The position numbers were made by a program, and so were the translations under genes. The notes under the pieces are model-generated. The model searched no databases. It was not told the DNA's origin and was given only the letters and a program-made list of their open reading frames with translations. Shown piece after piece: positions 15,254 through 24,254 of a DNA stretch of 33,072 bases; within the stretch, counting starts at the first letter, position 1, and every line of letters starts with the position of its first letter. The DNA comes from an uncultured Pseudomonadota bacterium (GTDB taxonomy: Bacteria; Pseudomonadota; Gammaproteobacteria; Burkholderiales; Rhodocyclaceae). The DNA is taken from NCBI GenBank assembly GCA_903951825.1, contig CAJBDJ010000003.1, positions 1 to 33,072 of the forward strand, given 5' to 3'.

Positions 15254-18200
15254 CTAAAGGTAGCTGGCCACCAGACTCAACAGCTCGTCTTCGTCGTAGG
15301 GCTTGCCAAGGTAATGATTGGCACCGATCTCCATCGCGAACTTGCGATGTTTTTCAGCCGTGCGCGAGGTGATGATGATCACCGGCAAGTGCTTGAGCCG
15401 CCGGTCGGAACGAATATTGCGCAAAAGATCGAAGCCGTCCATGCGCGGCATTTCGATATCCGAAAGCACCACATCGGGCAGGGTGTCGATCAATTGCTCG
15501 ATGGCATCGACCCCATCCTTGGCCAGCAGCACCTGATAGCCTTCGCGGGTCAGCAGGCGGCTGGTGATCTTGCGCACCGTCAACGAGTCATCAACGACCA
15601 TCACCGTCGGCACCACCGCCGCCATGACCGGGGCGACAACCGGCGCCGCCGGGCGCACGGATGGCACCGGCGCGCGACCGGCGAGGGCAACCGGGTTGAG
15701 GATGAGCACCACCTCGCCATCGCCGAGCACCGTTGCGCCGGAGATGCCGACCAGTCGCGCCAGCTGCGCTCCGACATTCTTGACCACCACCTCGCGATTG
15801 CCACGCAGCTCATCAACCTGCACGGCGACGCGCTGGCTGCCCGAGCGCAGCAGCAGCACCCAGTAACGGCGATGCACTTCCGGCAGCGCCTCGCCATCGC
15901 CGAGCAAATGCGCCAGGTAGTGAAGCGGGTAATGGCGATCCATCCATTCGACCTCGCCTTTTTCACGCAGGCTGGCGAGGGGCGCTTCCTTGATCTCCAT
16001 GACCTGCTCGATCATCGTCGATGGAATCGCGAAAAGTTGCGCACCGGCGCGCACCAGTACCGTCTGCGTCACCGCCAGGGTGAGCGGCAAATAGAGCCGG
16101 AAGTTGCTGCCCTGGCCGGCCTCAGAAACAATTTCGATCCGCCCGCCAAGCGCCGCGACTTCAGTCTTGACGACATCCATGCCGACACCGCGACCGGACA
16201 CCTGGCTAAGTTCGCTGGCCGTCGAAAATCCCGGGGCGAAGATGAAGTCGACGAGCCGCGCCTCGTCAATTTCGGCGGCCGGGGCGAGGAGCCCTGCGGC
16301 TTCGGCGCGGGCGCGAATTGCCGCTTTGTCGAGGCCGCCACCATCGTCGGCCACGGCAAGGATGATTTCATTGGCTTCCTGCGCCAGCGTGATGGTAATT
16401 TCGCCCGTTTCGCTCTTGCCTGCGGCAAGACGCGCCGCCCGGCTTTCGATGCCGTGGGTGACGGCATTGCGCAACATGTGTTCGAGCGGGGCAAGCATTT
16501 TGTCGAGCACCGAGCGGTCAACTTCGACCTGCCCCCCCTTGATTTCCAGATTGGCGCGCTTGCCGACTTCTTTAGCCGTCTGCCGGACGATACGATAAAG
16601 ACGCTCGGACTGACTGGCGAAGGGCAACATGCGGATGCCCATCAACTCCTGCTGCAAGGCCCGGTTGAGGCGTGACTGATCGATCAGCGCGGCGTTGGCA
16701 TCGTCCAGATTCTTGAGCAGGCTTTGCTGCACCGTCGCCACGTCATTGACCGACTCGGCCATGAACCGGCTGAGTTCCTGGAAGCGCGTGAAACGGTCGA
16801 GTTCAAGCGGGTCGAACTGCTCGTCGCCCTCCGGGGTGCGAGCCACGCGTGCCTGAATCTGACCTTCGGCCTGAATTTCAATATCGCGCAACTGGCGCCG
16901 CAAACGAATGACGTTTTCGGTCAATTCCAGCAAGGAGGTCTTGAGGTTGCGCATTTCGCCTTCGATACGCGCGCGCGCTATCGACAACTCTCCGGCCTCA
17001 TTGACCAGCCGGTCAATCAGCTCGGCGCGAACCCGCAGTGTTGCCTGCTGGCTGGCTTCGCCTTCCCTGTCGCCCCCCATATCGACGGCAATTGCCGCCT
17101 GTCCTTCGGGAACCAGGGCAGCGGGAAGCGTCGCCTCGCCACTGCGCAGTCCTTCCAGCCCGAGCGCCAGAAGATCGCAGCCATTCTCGATTTCGTCGAT
17201 GAAGGCCGCCGTTACCACTCCGGCACGCAAGCCGTCGCCGACGCGCGTCTCAAGCAAATGCGTCAATTCGCCCAGGTTCATCGCCCCGGCCATCCGCGCA
17301 TTGCCCTTGAAAGTGTGCAGCAGGCGGGCAATCGCGCTCGGCGCGGCATTTTGCGTCAGGTCGCCGCGCCACAGGCGAAGCTGTGCCGTCAATTGGCTCA
17401 AGTGCTGATCGGCTTCTTCAAGGAAAATCGGCAACAACTGTTCATCAAGATCATCGCGCAATTGCGCCATGATCTGCGGCTTGGCAGCCGGTATCTCGAT
17501 GCCTGCTTCGGCGGGCAACGGAGAAGCGGGTTCAACGCTATCGAGTTCACTGGCGGCCGCTTCGGCCGCCGGGTGGACGATGAAGATGTCGTTCAGGGCA
17601 GCGATGAGCTGCGTTTGTTCGACGAGCGGCTGTCCCCGCAAAAGAGTGGCAAACAGGCTTTCGAGCGTCATGATCGCCTGACGAACGGTCTCCAGGCCCT
17701 CGATACTGTCTGCCCGCCCCGAGTTGTCGCGCCGCAGCAAGGCGTGTTCGAGGGCGATGGCCAGATGATTGAGCGGCATCAAACCAACCGTTGCGGCAAT
17801 GCCTCCCAGCGTATGCGCCGCCCGCGTCATCTCGAAGGTGGTCGGCGCAGCGGGATGAGCGTCCAGTACGGCATAAGCGTCGAGCAGTGTCCGCAGATGG
17901 TCGCCGGCTTCGTCACGGAAAATATCGTAGAGCGTCAGCGCCGGCGGAGCTGGTATTACCGGCATTTCAGGCGCCGACGAAGCTTCCTCGGGGGTGGAAT
18001 CGGCAGTCATTTCCGACGTTGACCGCAAATTTTGTTCTACGCCGACCAGCAAGTCCTCAAGTGCCGCCGCAGCGGCTTCCAAATGAGTTTCTGCGGGTAT
18101 TGAGGCTTGATTTTCGACGGCTGCAATTGGGGCGGGCAAAACCGGAGCAGGCGATTCCAATCCCCGTAGACGCTCGCAGCGCACTACCAGCGCCGATGGA

Positions 18201-20563
18201 TCGGGGGCGGCCGTCTTGTTTTCGAGGGCGGCCACCCAGCGCACAAACAGCGCATGAGCCTCGTCAATCATGCCCTGCAAGTCGGCGGTGACCGGCAACT
18301 CCTGACGCAACCATTTGTTGAGTGTTTGCTCCATCGACCAGGCCGCCTCGCCGAGGTCGACCAGCCCGACCATGCGCCCGCTGCCCTTGAGGGTATGGCT
18401 GGCGCGGCGAATCGTCGTCAAGGCCTCGGTATCGAGCGGGTCGGCAGCAAGCAGGGCTCGATGTTGAGCCATGCTGGCGAGCACGCCAACGGCTTCCTCA
18501 AGGAAAATCGAGAGCAGTTCGGCATCAATTTCTTCGACGCTGGACTCCGCAAGAATCAGGGTTTCCGGCGATGGCAGCGGCAATTCGACAACCGGCGGCA
18601 GCAGTTGCGAAAGTGCCTGATCGACCGCCGGCTCGAGTGCTTCGCCGGCCTCAAGCGCCTTGAGTACGGTATTGGCGACCTCGCCGAGTTCGGGGTCTTC
18701 AACCAGATCAGCGCCGATTTGCAAGGATTCAAGGTTTTGCCGCAACTCATCGCGTAACTGGTTGTTTTCCGGGGCTTCCTTGTAAGCATCGAACAGGGTC
18801 TGGGTTTCCTGCTTCTGTTGCTGCAGTTCCGCCTCAAACGAGGGTGTCGCCGCCCCCGGTGCGTCAGCGGCGAGGCTTTCCTGCGAGCGCGCCAGGCGTT
18901 GCAGGAAAGCGTCATAACTGGTTTCACCGGCCTTCAGGGCATCGACAAAGAAACCCAGCTGCGACAATTCGTCGGCGACGGCCTCAAATTCGCCGGCAAC
19001 CGGCTGAAAGTCCGGCCGTGAAAATTTCTGAATCCGTGCGCCGCTTTCGTTGAGGGCTTTGACTGCGCCAAAGTGCCCAAGCATCGTCAGGGCGCCGGCG
19101 ATTTGCTTGAACTGTGCGGCCAGCCCGGCAATATCGTTCGGCTGCTGCGGATTGCGGAAAAAAATATCGAGCGTCTGCTCGATTTGCGCCAGATTATTCT
19201 GTATCTCGCGGCCAACCTGGCCGATCAGCAAGCGCTCCTGAGCCCGACGACTCATTTCATCGAGCAGCGGCAAGCCTTCCCTGGAAGCTGGCGAACGTCC
19301 GGCGATGCAGGCGTAGAGACGATCGACCATGAGATCGACCTGCTGCGCAAAGTCGCCACCAAGGCGCCGGAAGTTTTCCTGGGCATTTTGCAAGAGCAGA
19401 ATTGCCGTTGCCACTTCCATAGCGACGTTGTCGCTGTAATGCGCAGCATCTTCGCAGACCCATCTGGCGACCGCTGCGAATCCCTGTCCCAGGCGCTTGA
19501 GATCGGTACTGCCGAGCGCCTCGGTCAATTGTGCGCAATGGCTCGCATGCTGAACAAATCCGGGGAGCGCCGCGAGATTGCCGGAACACACTTTGGCCCA
19601 GAAATCTTCGGCACTGGCGAGCGCTTCACGCAAACGACGCAAGATGCCGTCCTGATCGGGACTGGTTATTTTGCTTGCAGTCGCGGCCGGGATCAGCCCG
19701 GGTAACTGGAAGACATCCTGGACACCATCGATCGTCGCGCTGGTTCCGCGCGGCGCCAAGGCAACCCCATACAGCGCATCGCGCATCAGACGCCCGGCAA
19801 CCGAGCTGGATCCTTCGAGCAAGTGCCTGATTTGCAGATCGATACGTGCAAAGACCCGACATAAGGCTGCCTTGTCACCATAATCAATCGTCGGCAATGA
19901 CTCCATGAAAGCCAGCGCAACCCACCAAAAAGCACGCGCCGATGCCCCTTCCTGACTCGCTTCGATACGTGCCACCACCTGACGCATCGGCGCCAGTGCG
20001 TCGGCAAGGTCGTCCGGCGTATTCAACCAGTCGAGCAAAGCCTTCTGGAAGCGCGCACGCTCGCTTTTCAGGAGTGCCTGCAGTGCATCGGCAGACAGCG
20101 GCACGAGCGGCGTTTCGCGTCGCGGCGGACGCTGCGAGCAATCGGGGAAAAAGAGTTCGCCGGCGCGTGGCGGCGGTAACCCGCGCGCCGCCGCCAGCGC
20201 CGCGTGCACCGGCAAAAGGCGCAGCGGCTGATTGGCTTCGCCGGCAATCAGGTCGTCTAAATAAGCGTGAATCGCCACCATCGAAAGTTCCGGCGCCTGA
20301 CTGGAAGGATCGGCGGCATTACCTTCCTCGATGGCCAGCAGCAAGGCTTCAAGGGATTCGATGATTTGCGTTACGCCATCAAGCCCAACAATCGAAAGCG
20401 CCCCATAGACCTGGTGCACGTGCGTGCGACAGAACTTGAGGAGGGTTGCGTCACCGCTGGTTCGATACTCGCCGAGCGCCTGCTCGGCACGCCCCAAGGC
20501 GAGATCGATTTCCGGTTTGACCCAGGTCAGTGGCCCGAGGTCGAATTCACTGACCGCATTCAT
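15254..20563 (-). CDS. pilL: PilL/ChpA hybrid chemosensory histidine kinase with multiple Hpt domains and a C-terminal receiver
   Basis: A 1769-residue cytoplasmic CheA-type kinase of the Pil-Chp system, which controls type IV pilus activity. Histidine-phosphotransfer motifs occur at His50 (HVHQVYGALSIVG), His723 (SHTLKGSGRMVG), His917 (AHTLGGIAATVG) and His1083 (LHTFKGNARMAGA). The kinase core follows: a dimerisation helix near 1175-1300 (LVNEAGELSIARARI), an N-box near 1359 (EHMLRNAVTHGIES), VADDGGGLD, and a G2 box near 1456 (GRGVGMDVV). A CheW-like domain spans about 1490-1620. The receiver (about 1652-1769) has phospho-acceptor Asp1702 in LSDIEMPRMDG and a KPYD lysine. The central part (about 170-650) is a divergent helical region that may hold further degenerate Hpt units. 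It is translated after pilJ with a 25-nt gap. Confidence 0.95.
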   Translation of the reverse strand: MNAVSEFDLGPLTWVKPEIDLALGRAEQALGEYRTSGDATLLKFCRTHVHQVYGALSIVGLDGVTQIIESLEALLLAIEEGNAADPSSQAPELSMVAIHAYLDDLIAGEANQPLRLLPVHAALAAARGLPPPRAGELFFPDCSQRPPRRETPLVPLSADALQALLKSERARFQKALLDWLNTPDDLADALAPMRQVVARIEASQEGASARAFWWVALAFMESLPTIDYGDKAALCRVFARIDLQIRHLLEGSSSVAGRLMRDALYGVALAPRGTSATIDGVQDVFQLPGLIPAATASKITSPDQDGILRRLREALASAEDFWAKVCSGNLAALPGFVQHASHCAQLTEALGSTDLKRLGQGFAAVARWVCEDAAHYSDNVAMEVATAILLLQNAQENFRRLGGDFAQQVDLMVDRLYACIAGRSPASREGLPLLDEMSRRAQERLLIGQVGREIQNNLAQIEQTLDIFFRNPQQPNDIAGLAAQFKQIAGALTMLGHFGAVKALNESGARIQKFSRPDFQPVAGEFEAVADELSQLGFFVDALKAGETSYDAFLQRLARSQESLAADAPGAATPSFEAELQQQKQETQTLFDAYKEAPENNQLRDELRQNLESLQIGADLVEDPELGEVANTVLKALEAGEALEPAVDQALSQLLPPVVELPLPSPETLILAESSVEEIDAELLSIFLEEAVGVLASMAQHRALLAADPLDTEALTTIRRASHTLKGSGRMVGLVDLGEAAWSMEQTLNKWLRQELPVTADLQGMIDEAHALFVRWVAALENKTAAPDPSALVVRCERLRGLESPAPVLPAPIAAVENQASIPAETHLEAAAAALEDLLVGVEQNLRSTSEMTADSTPEEASSAPEMPVIPAPPALTLYDIFRDEAGDHLRTLLDAYAVLDAHPAAPTTFEMTRAAHTLGGIAATVGLMPLNHLAIALEHALLRRDNSGRADSIEGLETVRQAIMTLESLFATLLRGQPLVEQTQLIAALNDIFIVHPAAEAAASELDSVEPASPLPAEAGIEIPAAKPQIMAQLRDDLDEQLLPIFLEEADQHLSQLTAQLRLWRGDLTQNAAPSAIARLLHTFKGNARMAGAMNLGELTHLLETRVGDGLRAGVVTAAFIDEIENGCDLLALGLEGLRSGEATLPAALVPEGQAAIAVDMGGDREGEASQQATLRVRAELIDRLVNEAGELSIARARIEGEMRNLKTSLLELTENVIRLRRQLRDIEIQAEGQIQARVARTPEGDEQFDPLELDRFTRFQELSRFMAESVNDVATVQQSLLKNLDDANAALIDQSRLNRALQQELMGIRMLPFASQSERLYRIVRQTAKEVGKRANLEIKGGQVEVDRSVLDKMLAPLEHMLRNAVTHGIESRAARLAAGKSETGEITITLAQEANEIILAVADDGGGLDKAAIRARAEAAGLLAPAAEIDEARLVDFIFAPGFSTASELSQVSGRGVGMDVVKTEVAALGGRIEIVSEAGQGSNFRLYLPLTLAVTQTVLVRAGAQLFAIPSTMIEQVMEIKEAPLASLREKGEVEWMDRHYPLHYLAHLLGDGEALPEVHRRYWVLLLRSGSQRVAVQVDELRGNREVVVKNVGAQLARLVGISGATVLGDGEVVLILNPVALAGRAPVPSVRPAAPVVAPVMAAVVPTVMVVDDSLTVRKITSRLLTREGYQVLLAKDGVDAIEQLIDTLPDVVLSDIEMPRMDGFDLLRNIRSDRRLKHLPVIIITSRTAEKHRKFAMEIGANHYLGKPYDEDELLSLVASYL

Positions 20564-20588
20564 GGTCTGGTGCAGTCCTTGTCAATTG

Positions 20589-22703
20589 TCAAGCCACCCG
20601 GAAACCGGCAACCGAACCCTTCAGCTCGGAGGCCAGCTCAGTCAATTCGTCAACCGCCTGGGCGGTGCGCTGCGTACTGGTCGTCGTCTGCTCGTTGACA
20701 CGCAGAATATCCTGCATCAGGCGCGCCACCTTGGTCGCCGAATTGGCCTGCCCCTGGGTCGATAGTGAAATATTCTCGATCAGCTCGGAGAGATTGCGTG
20801 AAACCTCACCGATTTCCGCTAGCGCCTGACCGGCGGCGTCGGAGAGCTTGGCGCCATCGACAACGCCGCGCGTTGATTCCTCCATCGCCGAGACGGCATC
20901 CTGAGTATCGGTCTGAATCGTTTTGACGATCGCCGAAATCTGCTTCGTCGCTTCGGCCGAGCGTTCAGCCAGCCGCTGCACCTCTTCGGCCACCACCGTG
21001 AAGCCGCGTCCCGCATCACCGGCCGATGCTGCCTGGATGGCTGCATTCAAGGCAAGAACGTTGGTTTGCTCGGTAATATCCGAAATCAGTTCAACGATCT
21101 CGCCGATTTCCTGCGAACTTTCACCGAGGCGCTTGATCCGCTTCGAGGTCTCCTGAATCTGGTTACGGATTTCGTTCATGCCCTTGATTGAATCCTGCAC
21201 CGCCGCCGTTCCCTTGACCGCCGCCGCCAGTGACTGGCGTGCCACCTGCGCCGATTCGGTGGCGCTGCCGGAGACTTCGTTCATCGACCGCGCCATGTCC
21301 AGCGCCGATTGACCCACCTCCTGAATTTCACTCGATTGACGCCCGGCCGCAGTGATCAGCTCGGAGGAGTTTTGACGGGCGAGTTCGGTCGCCTGCGTCA
21401 CGCGATTGGCCGCGTCATTGATCCGGCCAACCAGCACGCGCAGCTCTTCGATGGTGTAGTTGATCGAGTCGGCAATAGCGCCGGTTACGCTTTCGCTCAC
21501 TGTTGCCGTCACTGTCAAATCACCATCGGCAAGGTCGCCGAGTTCGTTCATCAGACGCAGGATGGCCTCCTGATTCTCGCGATTGAGCGATTCGGTTGCA
21601 CGACGCTCCTTGTCGAGCGCTTCGGCACGGCGACCCATATCCTGAAGGTAAGTCATCGCCATCAGGATCAACACACCAATTGCCAGGACGACCAGGAGAG
21701 ACATCAGCCCCAGATAGAAGGCACGGCTGGCAAGCTCGCCCTGATAGGCGGCAGCGAGATCGTCACTGGCCTTCAGAAGATCGTCGCTTTCGCGGAAAAT
21801 GCGCGAAGCTGCCTGTTTGGACAGCACCAGCGGCTGCATCACGTTCAAAATGCCGGCGGTCGCATCCTGATATTCCTTGAAGGCGAGCTCCAGCGCCTGA
21901 AGCTTGTCGCGAACAGCCGCATCGCCACCCGTCTTGATCAAATCCTGCAATTGCTCACGGAAAAAGTTGGCATCCTGCCCCATGACAAAAGCGACTTCCG
22001 GGTTGATTTCTTCACCGGCCAGCAAGGCAGCCGCATTCTTGGCAATACGCTGGGTCAGCATCACCAGCTGGTTAGCCGCCACGACATCGCGCGCTGCGCC
22101 GCCGGATTGCAGCTTGAGCGCAGCCAGTTGCTCGGTCAGCTCAAGAAGGGCACCGTTGCGAGCATCGATGAGGGCAACGTTTTTGCCCAGTTCGACGAGA
22201 TTTTTTTCCTGCTCGACGACCGTTAGCGCATCCTTGTCCGTCACCCGCCAGCGCTCGCCGAGGGCGTCGATTTGCGGACGAACGGCGGCTGGCGAAGGTG
22301 GCACCTTGAGCCCATTGATCTCGCCCCCGAGGCTCAGCCGCTCAAGCAGGCTGGCAAAGGTATCGCGGGATTCCCTGAGCTGCGCAAAAGCCTCTATCTT
22401 TCCTTGCACCGCCAGTGAGGAAGCTTTGGCCATCCGCTGCGAGAGCATGCGCATTTCGCCTGCGGCCGAAACATAGGCCGTGCCATGCAGCGACGCCCGA
22501 TTGTCGCGATAGACCAGGGTGCCGATCAACAACAACAAGACCAGAAATATGCCACCCAACACCTTCATCGTCTGGGTAGCCGACTGCCGGGCAAGAAAAC
22601 CCGGCAGTCGCCATGGATCGACATTCGGCTTCTCACTCGTTATCGTCTCGCCGCCGACATGATTGGCCGACCCCGGGGTCGGCAGTTTTAAACCAAAAAC
22701 CAT
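20589..22703 (-). CDS. pilJ: PilJ, methyl-accepting chemotaxis-type receptor of the pilus chemosensory system
   Basis: A 704-residue transmembrane receptor. A cytoplasmic leader of about 45 residues precedes TM1 (about 47-65). The periplasmic helical sensor region contains two PilJ-type modules (for example [17 protein letters not shown] and [15 protein letters not shown]). TM2 lies at about 330-352 and a HAMP-like linker follows. The signalling tip near 540-566 reads [20 protein letters not shown], then [18 protein letters not shown]. It should signal through PilI to the PilL kinase. The ATG at 22703 has GGAGA at good spacing. The C-terminus has no CheR-docking pentapeptide, and no methyltransferase or methylesterase gene is adjacent. 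Confidence 0.95.
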   Translation of the reverse strand: MVFGLKLPTPGSANHVGGETITSEKPNVDPWRLPGFLARQSATQTMKVLGGIFLVLLLLIGTLVYRDNRASLHGTAYVSAAGEMRMLSQRMAKASSLAVQGKIEAFAQLRESRDTFASLLERLSLGGEINGLKVPPSPAAVRPQIDALGERWRVTDKDALTVVEQEKNLVELGKNVALIDARNGALLELTEQLAALKLQSGGAARDVVAANQLVMLTQRIAKNAAALLAGEEINPEVAFVMGQDANFFREQLQDLIKTGGDAAVRDKLQALELAFKEYQDATAGILNVMQPLVLSKQAASRIFRESDDLLKASDDLAAAYQGELASRAFYLGLMSLLVVLAIGVLILMAMTYLQDMGRRAEALDKERRATESLNRENQEAILRLMNELGDLADGDLTVTATVSESVTGAIADSINYTIEELRVLVGRINDAANRVTQATELARQNSSELITAAGRQSSEIQEVGQSALDMARSMNEVSGSATESAQVARQSLAAAVKGTAAVQDSIKGMNEIRNQIQETSKRIKRLGESSQEIGEIVELISDITEQTNVLALNAAIQAASAGDAGRGFTVVAEEVQRLAERSAEATKQISAIVKTIQTDTQDAVSAMEESTRGVVDGAKLSDAAGQALAEIGEVSRNLSELIENISLSTQGQANSATKVARLMQDILRVNEQTTTSTQRTAQAVDELTELASELKGSVAGFRVA

Positions 22704-22721
22704 TGTTGTCTCCGCTCAAGG

Positions 22722-22739
22722 GGGGTTAGGTCAAACCCC
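22722..22739 (-). other. Hairpin spanning the pilI stop codon, upstream of pilJ
   Basis: In the transcript GGGGTT and AACCCC form a perfect 6-bp stem with a 6-nt loop. The pilI TGA lies across the stem-loop junction, and the pilJ Shine-Dalgarno follows a few bases after the hairpin. No T-run follows, so this is not an ordinary terminator. It might influence mRNA processing or pilJ translation. Confidence 0.35.
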
Positions 22740-23243
22740 GATTGTCATGAATTCATGGTCATCAAGCAGCGCACGAATAGAGAGCTTACGCCAGATGACT
22801 CCTTGCCTGTCCGAGTAGCGCGCCGCCTCCCAGGGCGCCGCAGCCGGATCATTTGCTTCCTGGGCAAAATCCTCGGGCTTTTTCAATCCCAGCATACGTG
22901 TCACCAGCAGCGAGGCGTTGCTTCCGTAGCGCGAACCGACGAGCAGCAAGCGGGCATTGTTGTTGCGGGCCGTGGGCGCCCCGTGACAAAACATCGAAAA
23001 ATCGGCCACCGCATGCAAATTGCCGCGAATATTGGCAATTCCCGCAAACCACGGGCGCGTCAGTGGCACCTGCGTCAACCGGGGCGCCTGAACAATTTCA
23101 CCACTATCGGCCAGATCAATCAGCCAACCGACGTCGCCCGCCTGCAATGCGAGCCACGAAGAAGCACCATGACCCTGTGCCGCACTGGTCAAACGCCCGG
23201 CAAGGTAGGCCTGAAAATCACGAAGACTAGTTTTTTTTGCCAT
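22731..23243 (-). CDS. pilI: PilI, CheW-like adaptor protein
   Basis: A 170-residue single-domain CheW homologue that couples PilJ receptors to the PilL kinase. CheW-type features are GWLIDLADSGEIVQAPRLTQ near the N-terminus, PWFAGIANIRGNLHAVADFS in the middle, and the C-terminal WRKLSIRALLDDHEFMTI. The gene begins ATGGC followed by eight A residues (plus-strand T-run at 23231-23238), a possible slippage tract. It starts 3 nt after pilH and ends 27 nt before pilJ. Confidence 0.93.
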   Translation of the reverse strand: MAKKTSLRDFQAYLAGRLTSAAQGHGASSWLALQAGDVGWLIDLADSGEIVQAPRLTQVPLTRPWFAGIANIRGNLHAVADFSMFCHGAPTARNNNARLLLVGSRYGSNASLLVTRMLGLKKPEDFAQEANDPAAAPWEAARYSDRQGVIWRKLSIRALLDDHEFMTIGV

Positions 23244-23246
23244 CGC

Positions 23247-23612
23247 TCAGGGAAGTGCAGCCACCTTCAGCAACAACTCCTGAACGTTGAGCGGCTTGAC
23301 CAGATAGTCAATAGCTCCTTGCCGCAAACCCCAAATCTTGTCGGTTTCCTGCCCCTTGGTAGTGCACACAATCACCGGAATCCCCTTGGTTTCTTCGCTA
23401 CGGGTCAGGGTGCGCGTTGCCTGATATCCATTGAGGCCGGGCATCACGACATCCATCAGGATCAAGTCGGGCTTGCTTGCCTTGGCTTTGGCGATCCCCT
23501 CCTCACCATTCTCTGCGGTGGTGACCTGGTACCCGGCCTTGGTCAGCAAATCAACGGCAAAGAAACGTTCGGTAGGCGAGTCGTCAACGACGAGAATGTT
23601 TTTTATCGGCAT
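23247..23612 (-). CDS. pilH: PilH, CheY-like response regulator
   Basis: A 121-residue stand-alone receiver domain. The acidic pocket is Asp10/Asp11 (ILVVDDSPTE), the phospho-acceptor Asp54 (LILMDVVMPGLNG), the switch threonines are in VCTTKGQE (about 82-89) and the conserved lysine is Lys106 (YLVKPL). Its order after pilG and before pilI, and the PilH-like text (DDSPTERFFAVDLLTKAGY), support the name. In Pseudomonas PilH is linked to PilT-driven retraction and may act as a phosphate sink. Confidence 0.94.
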   Translation of the reverse strand: MPIKNILVVDDSPTERFFAVDLLTKAGYQVTTAENGEEGIAKAKASKPDLILMDVVMPGLNGYQATRTLTRSEETKGIPVIVCTTKGQETDKIWGLRQGAIDYLVKPLNVQELLLKVAALP

Positions 23613-23630
23613 GATAATTCCAGTAACGGG

Positions 23631-24038
23631 TCAGGAAAGGCCAGCGGCAGTGGGCGAGGTGTAGGTGGCAACCGCCTGGAGCAGGCTGTCTTTGGTGAAT
23701 GGCTTGGTCAGGTATTGATCGGAGCCAACCATGCGCCCCCGGGCGCGATCAAAAAGGCCATCCTTGGAAGACAGCATGATCACCGGCGTGGACTTGAAAC
23801 GCGTATTTTTCTTGATCAGGGAGCAGGTCTGATAACCATCGAGGCGCGGCATCATAATGTCGCAAAAAATTATCTGCGGCTGATGGTCGGCGATTTTCGC
23901 CAACGCATCGAAACCATCGTCGGCGAGCACCACTAGACACCCGACCTGCACAAGAAATATCTCTGCGCTGCGGCGTATGGTGTTGCTGTCGTCGATCACC
24001 ATGACCTTGACATCGCGCAAATTGGATAATTCAGCCAA
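23631..24038 (-). CDS. pilG: PilG, CheY-like response regulator
   Basis: A 135-residue stand-alone receiver domain and first gene of the pil-chp cluster. The acidic pair is in VMVIDDSNTIRRSAE, the phospho-acceptor is Asp60 (IIFCDIMMPRLDG), and the lysine is Lys112 (YLTKPFTKDSLL). In Pseudomonas PilG promotes pilus extension and raises cAMP. The start is a TTG at 24038, preceded by the purine-rich GGGAGAGGG at good spacing; the next ATG is inside the first beta strand, so it would truncate the fold. A direct repeat of TTAGGCG lies 24-40 bases upstream of the start. Confidence 0.93.
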   Translation of the reverse strand: MAELSNLRDVKVMVIDDSNTIRRSAEIFLVQVGCLVVLADDGFDALAKIADHQPQIIFCDIMMPRLDGYQTCSLIKKNTRFKSTPVIMLSSKDGLFDRARGRMVGSDQYLTKPFTKDSLLQAVATYTSPTAAGLS

Positions 24039-24061
24039 TGACCCTCTCCCGACCCTTGCTG

Positions 24062-24078
24062 TTAGGCGTTATTAGGCG
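24062..24078. repeat. Direct repeat TTAGGCG, one helical turn apart, upstream of pilG
   Basis: TTAGGCG occurs at 24062-24068 and 24072-24078, exactly 10 bp apart, within the 216-bp gap between the divergent pilG and thiD genes. The spacing suits two protein contacts on one face of DNA, but the site is short and could be chance. Confidence 0.3.
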
Positions 24079-24254
24079 CTACTCCCCGAAATCATCATAC
24101 TACGGCGGCCTTCAAGCCACCATGTCGAATTCGCTTTTGCCGCACCGGGAACGGCTTGCCGGCTGGCCAGACAGCCGGATTGACCAGGCGAGTTCGGATA
24201 AAATCGGCGCCATCTTACCGAACAGACCCGTCATTCGCCATTTTTGCGGTCACC

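Noticed and set aside
14465-16675. A 736-codon open frame on the plus strand, antisense to the hydroxyacid dehydrogenase and pilL
   Set aside because: It is a shadow of GC-rich codons of two well supported genes on the other strand. Its protein has no recognisable domain and is rich in His, Arg and Gln, as expected of an antisense frame.
16724-18022. A 432-codon plus-strand open frame inside pilL
   Set aside because: It is an antisense shadow of the PilL kinase region and has no ribosome site or domain.
24180-24204. TTGACC (24180-24185) and TAAAAT (24199-24204) as a thiD promoter
   Set aside because: The spacer is only 13 bp, too short for a normal sigma-70 promoter, so I did not list it as a feature.
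24039-24254. Possible TPP riboswitch ahead of thiD
   Set aside because: I could not find the conserved thi-box core (CUGAGA and the ACCUGA-type segment) in the gap, on either strand.
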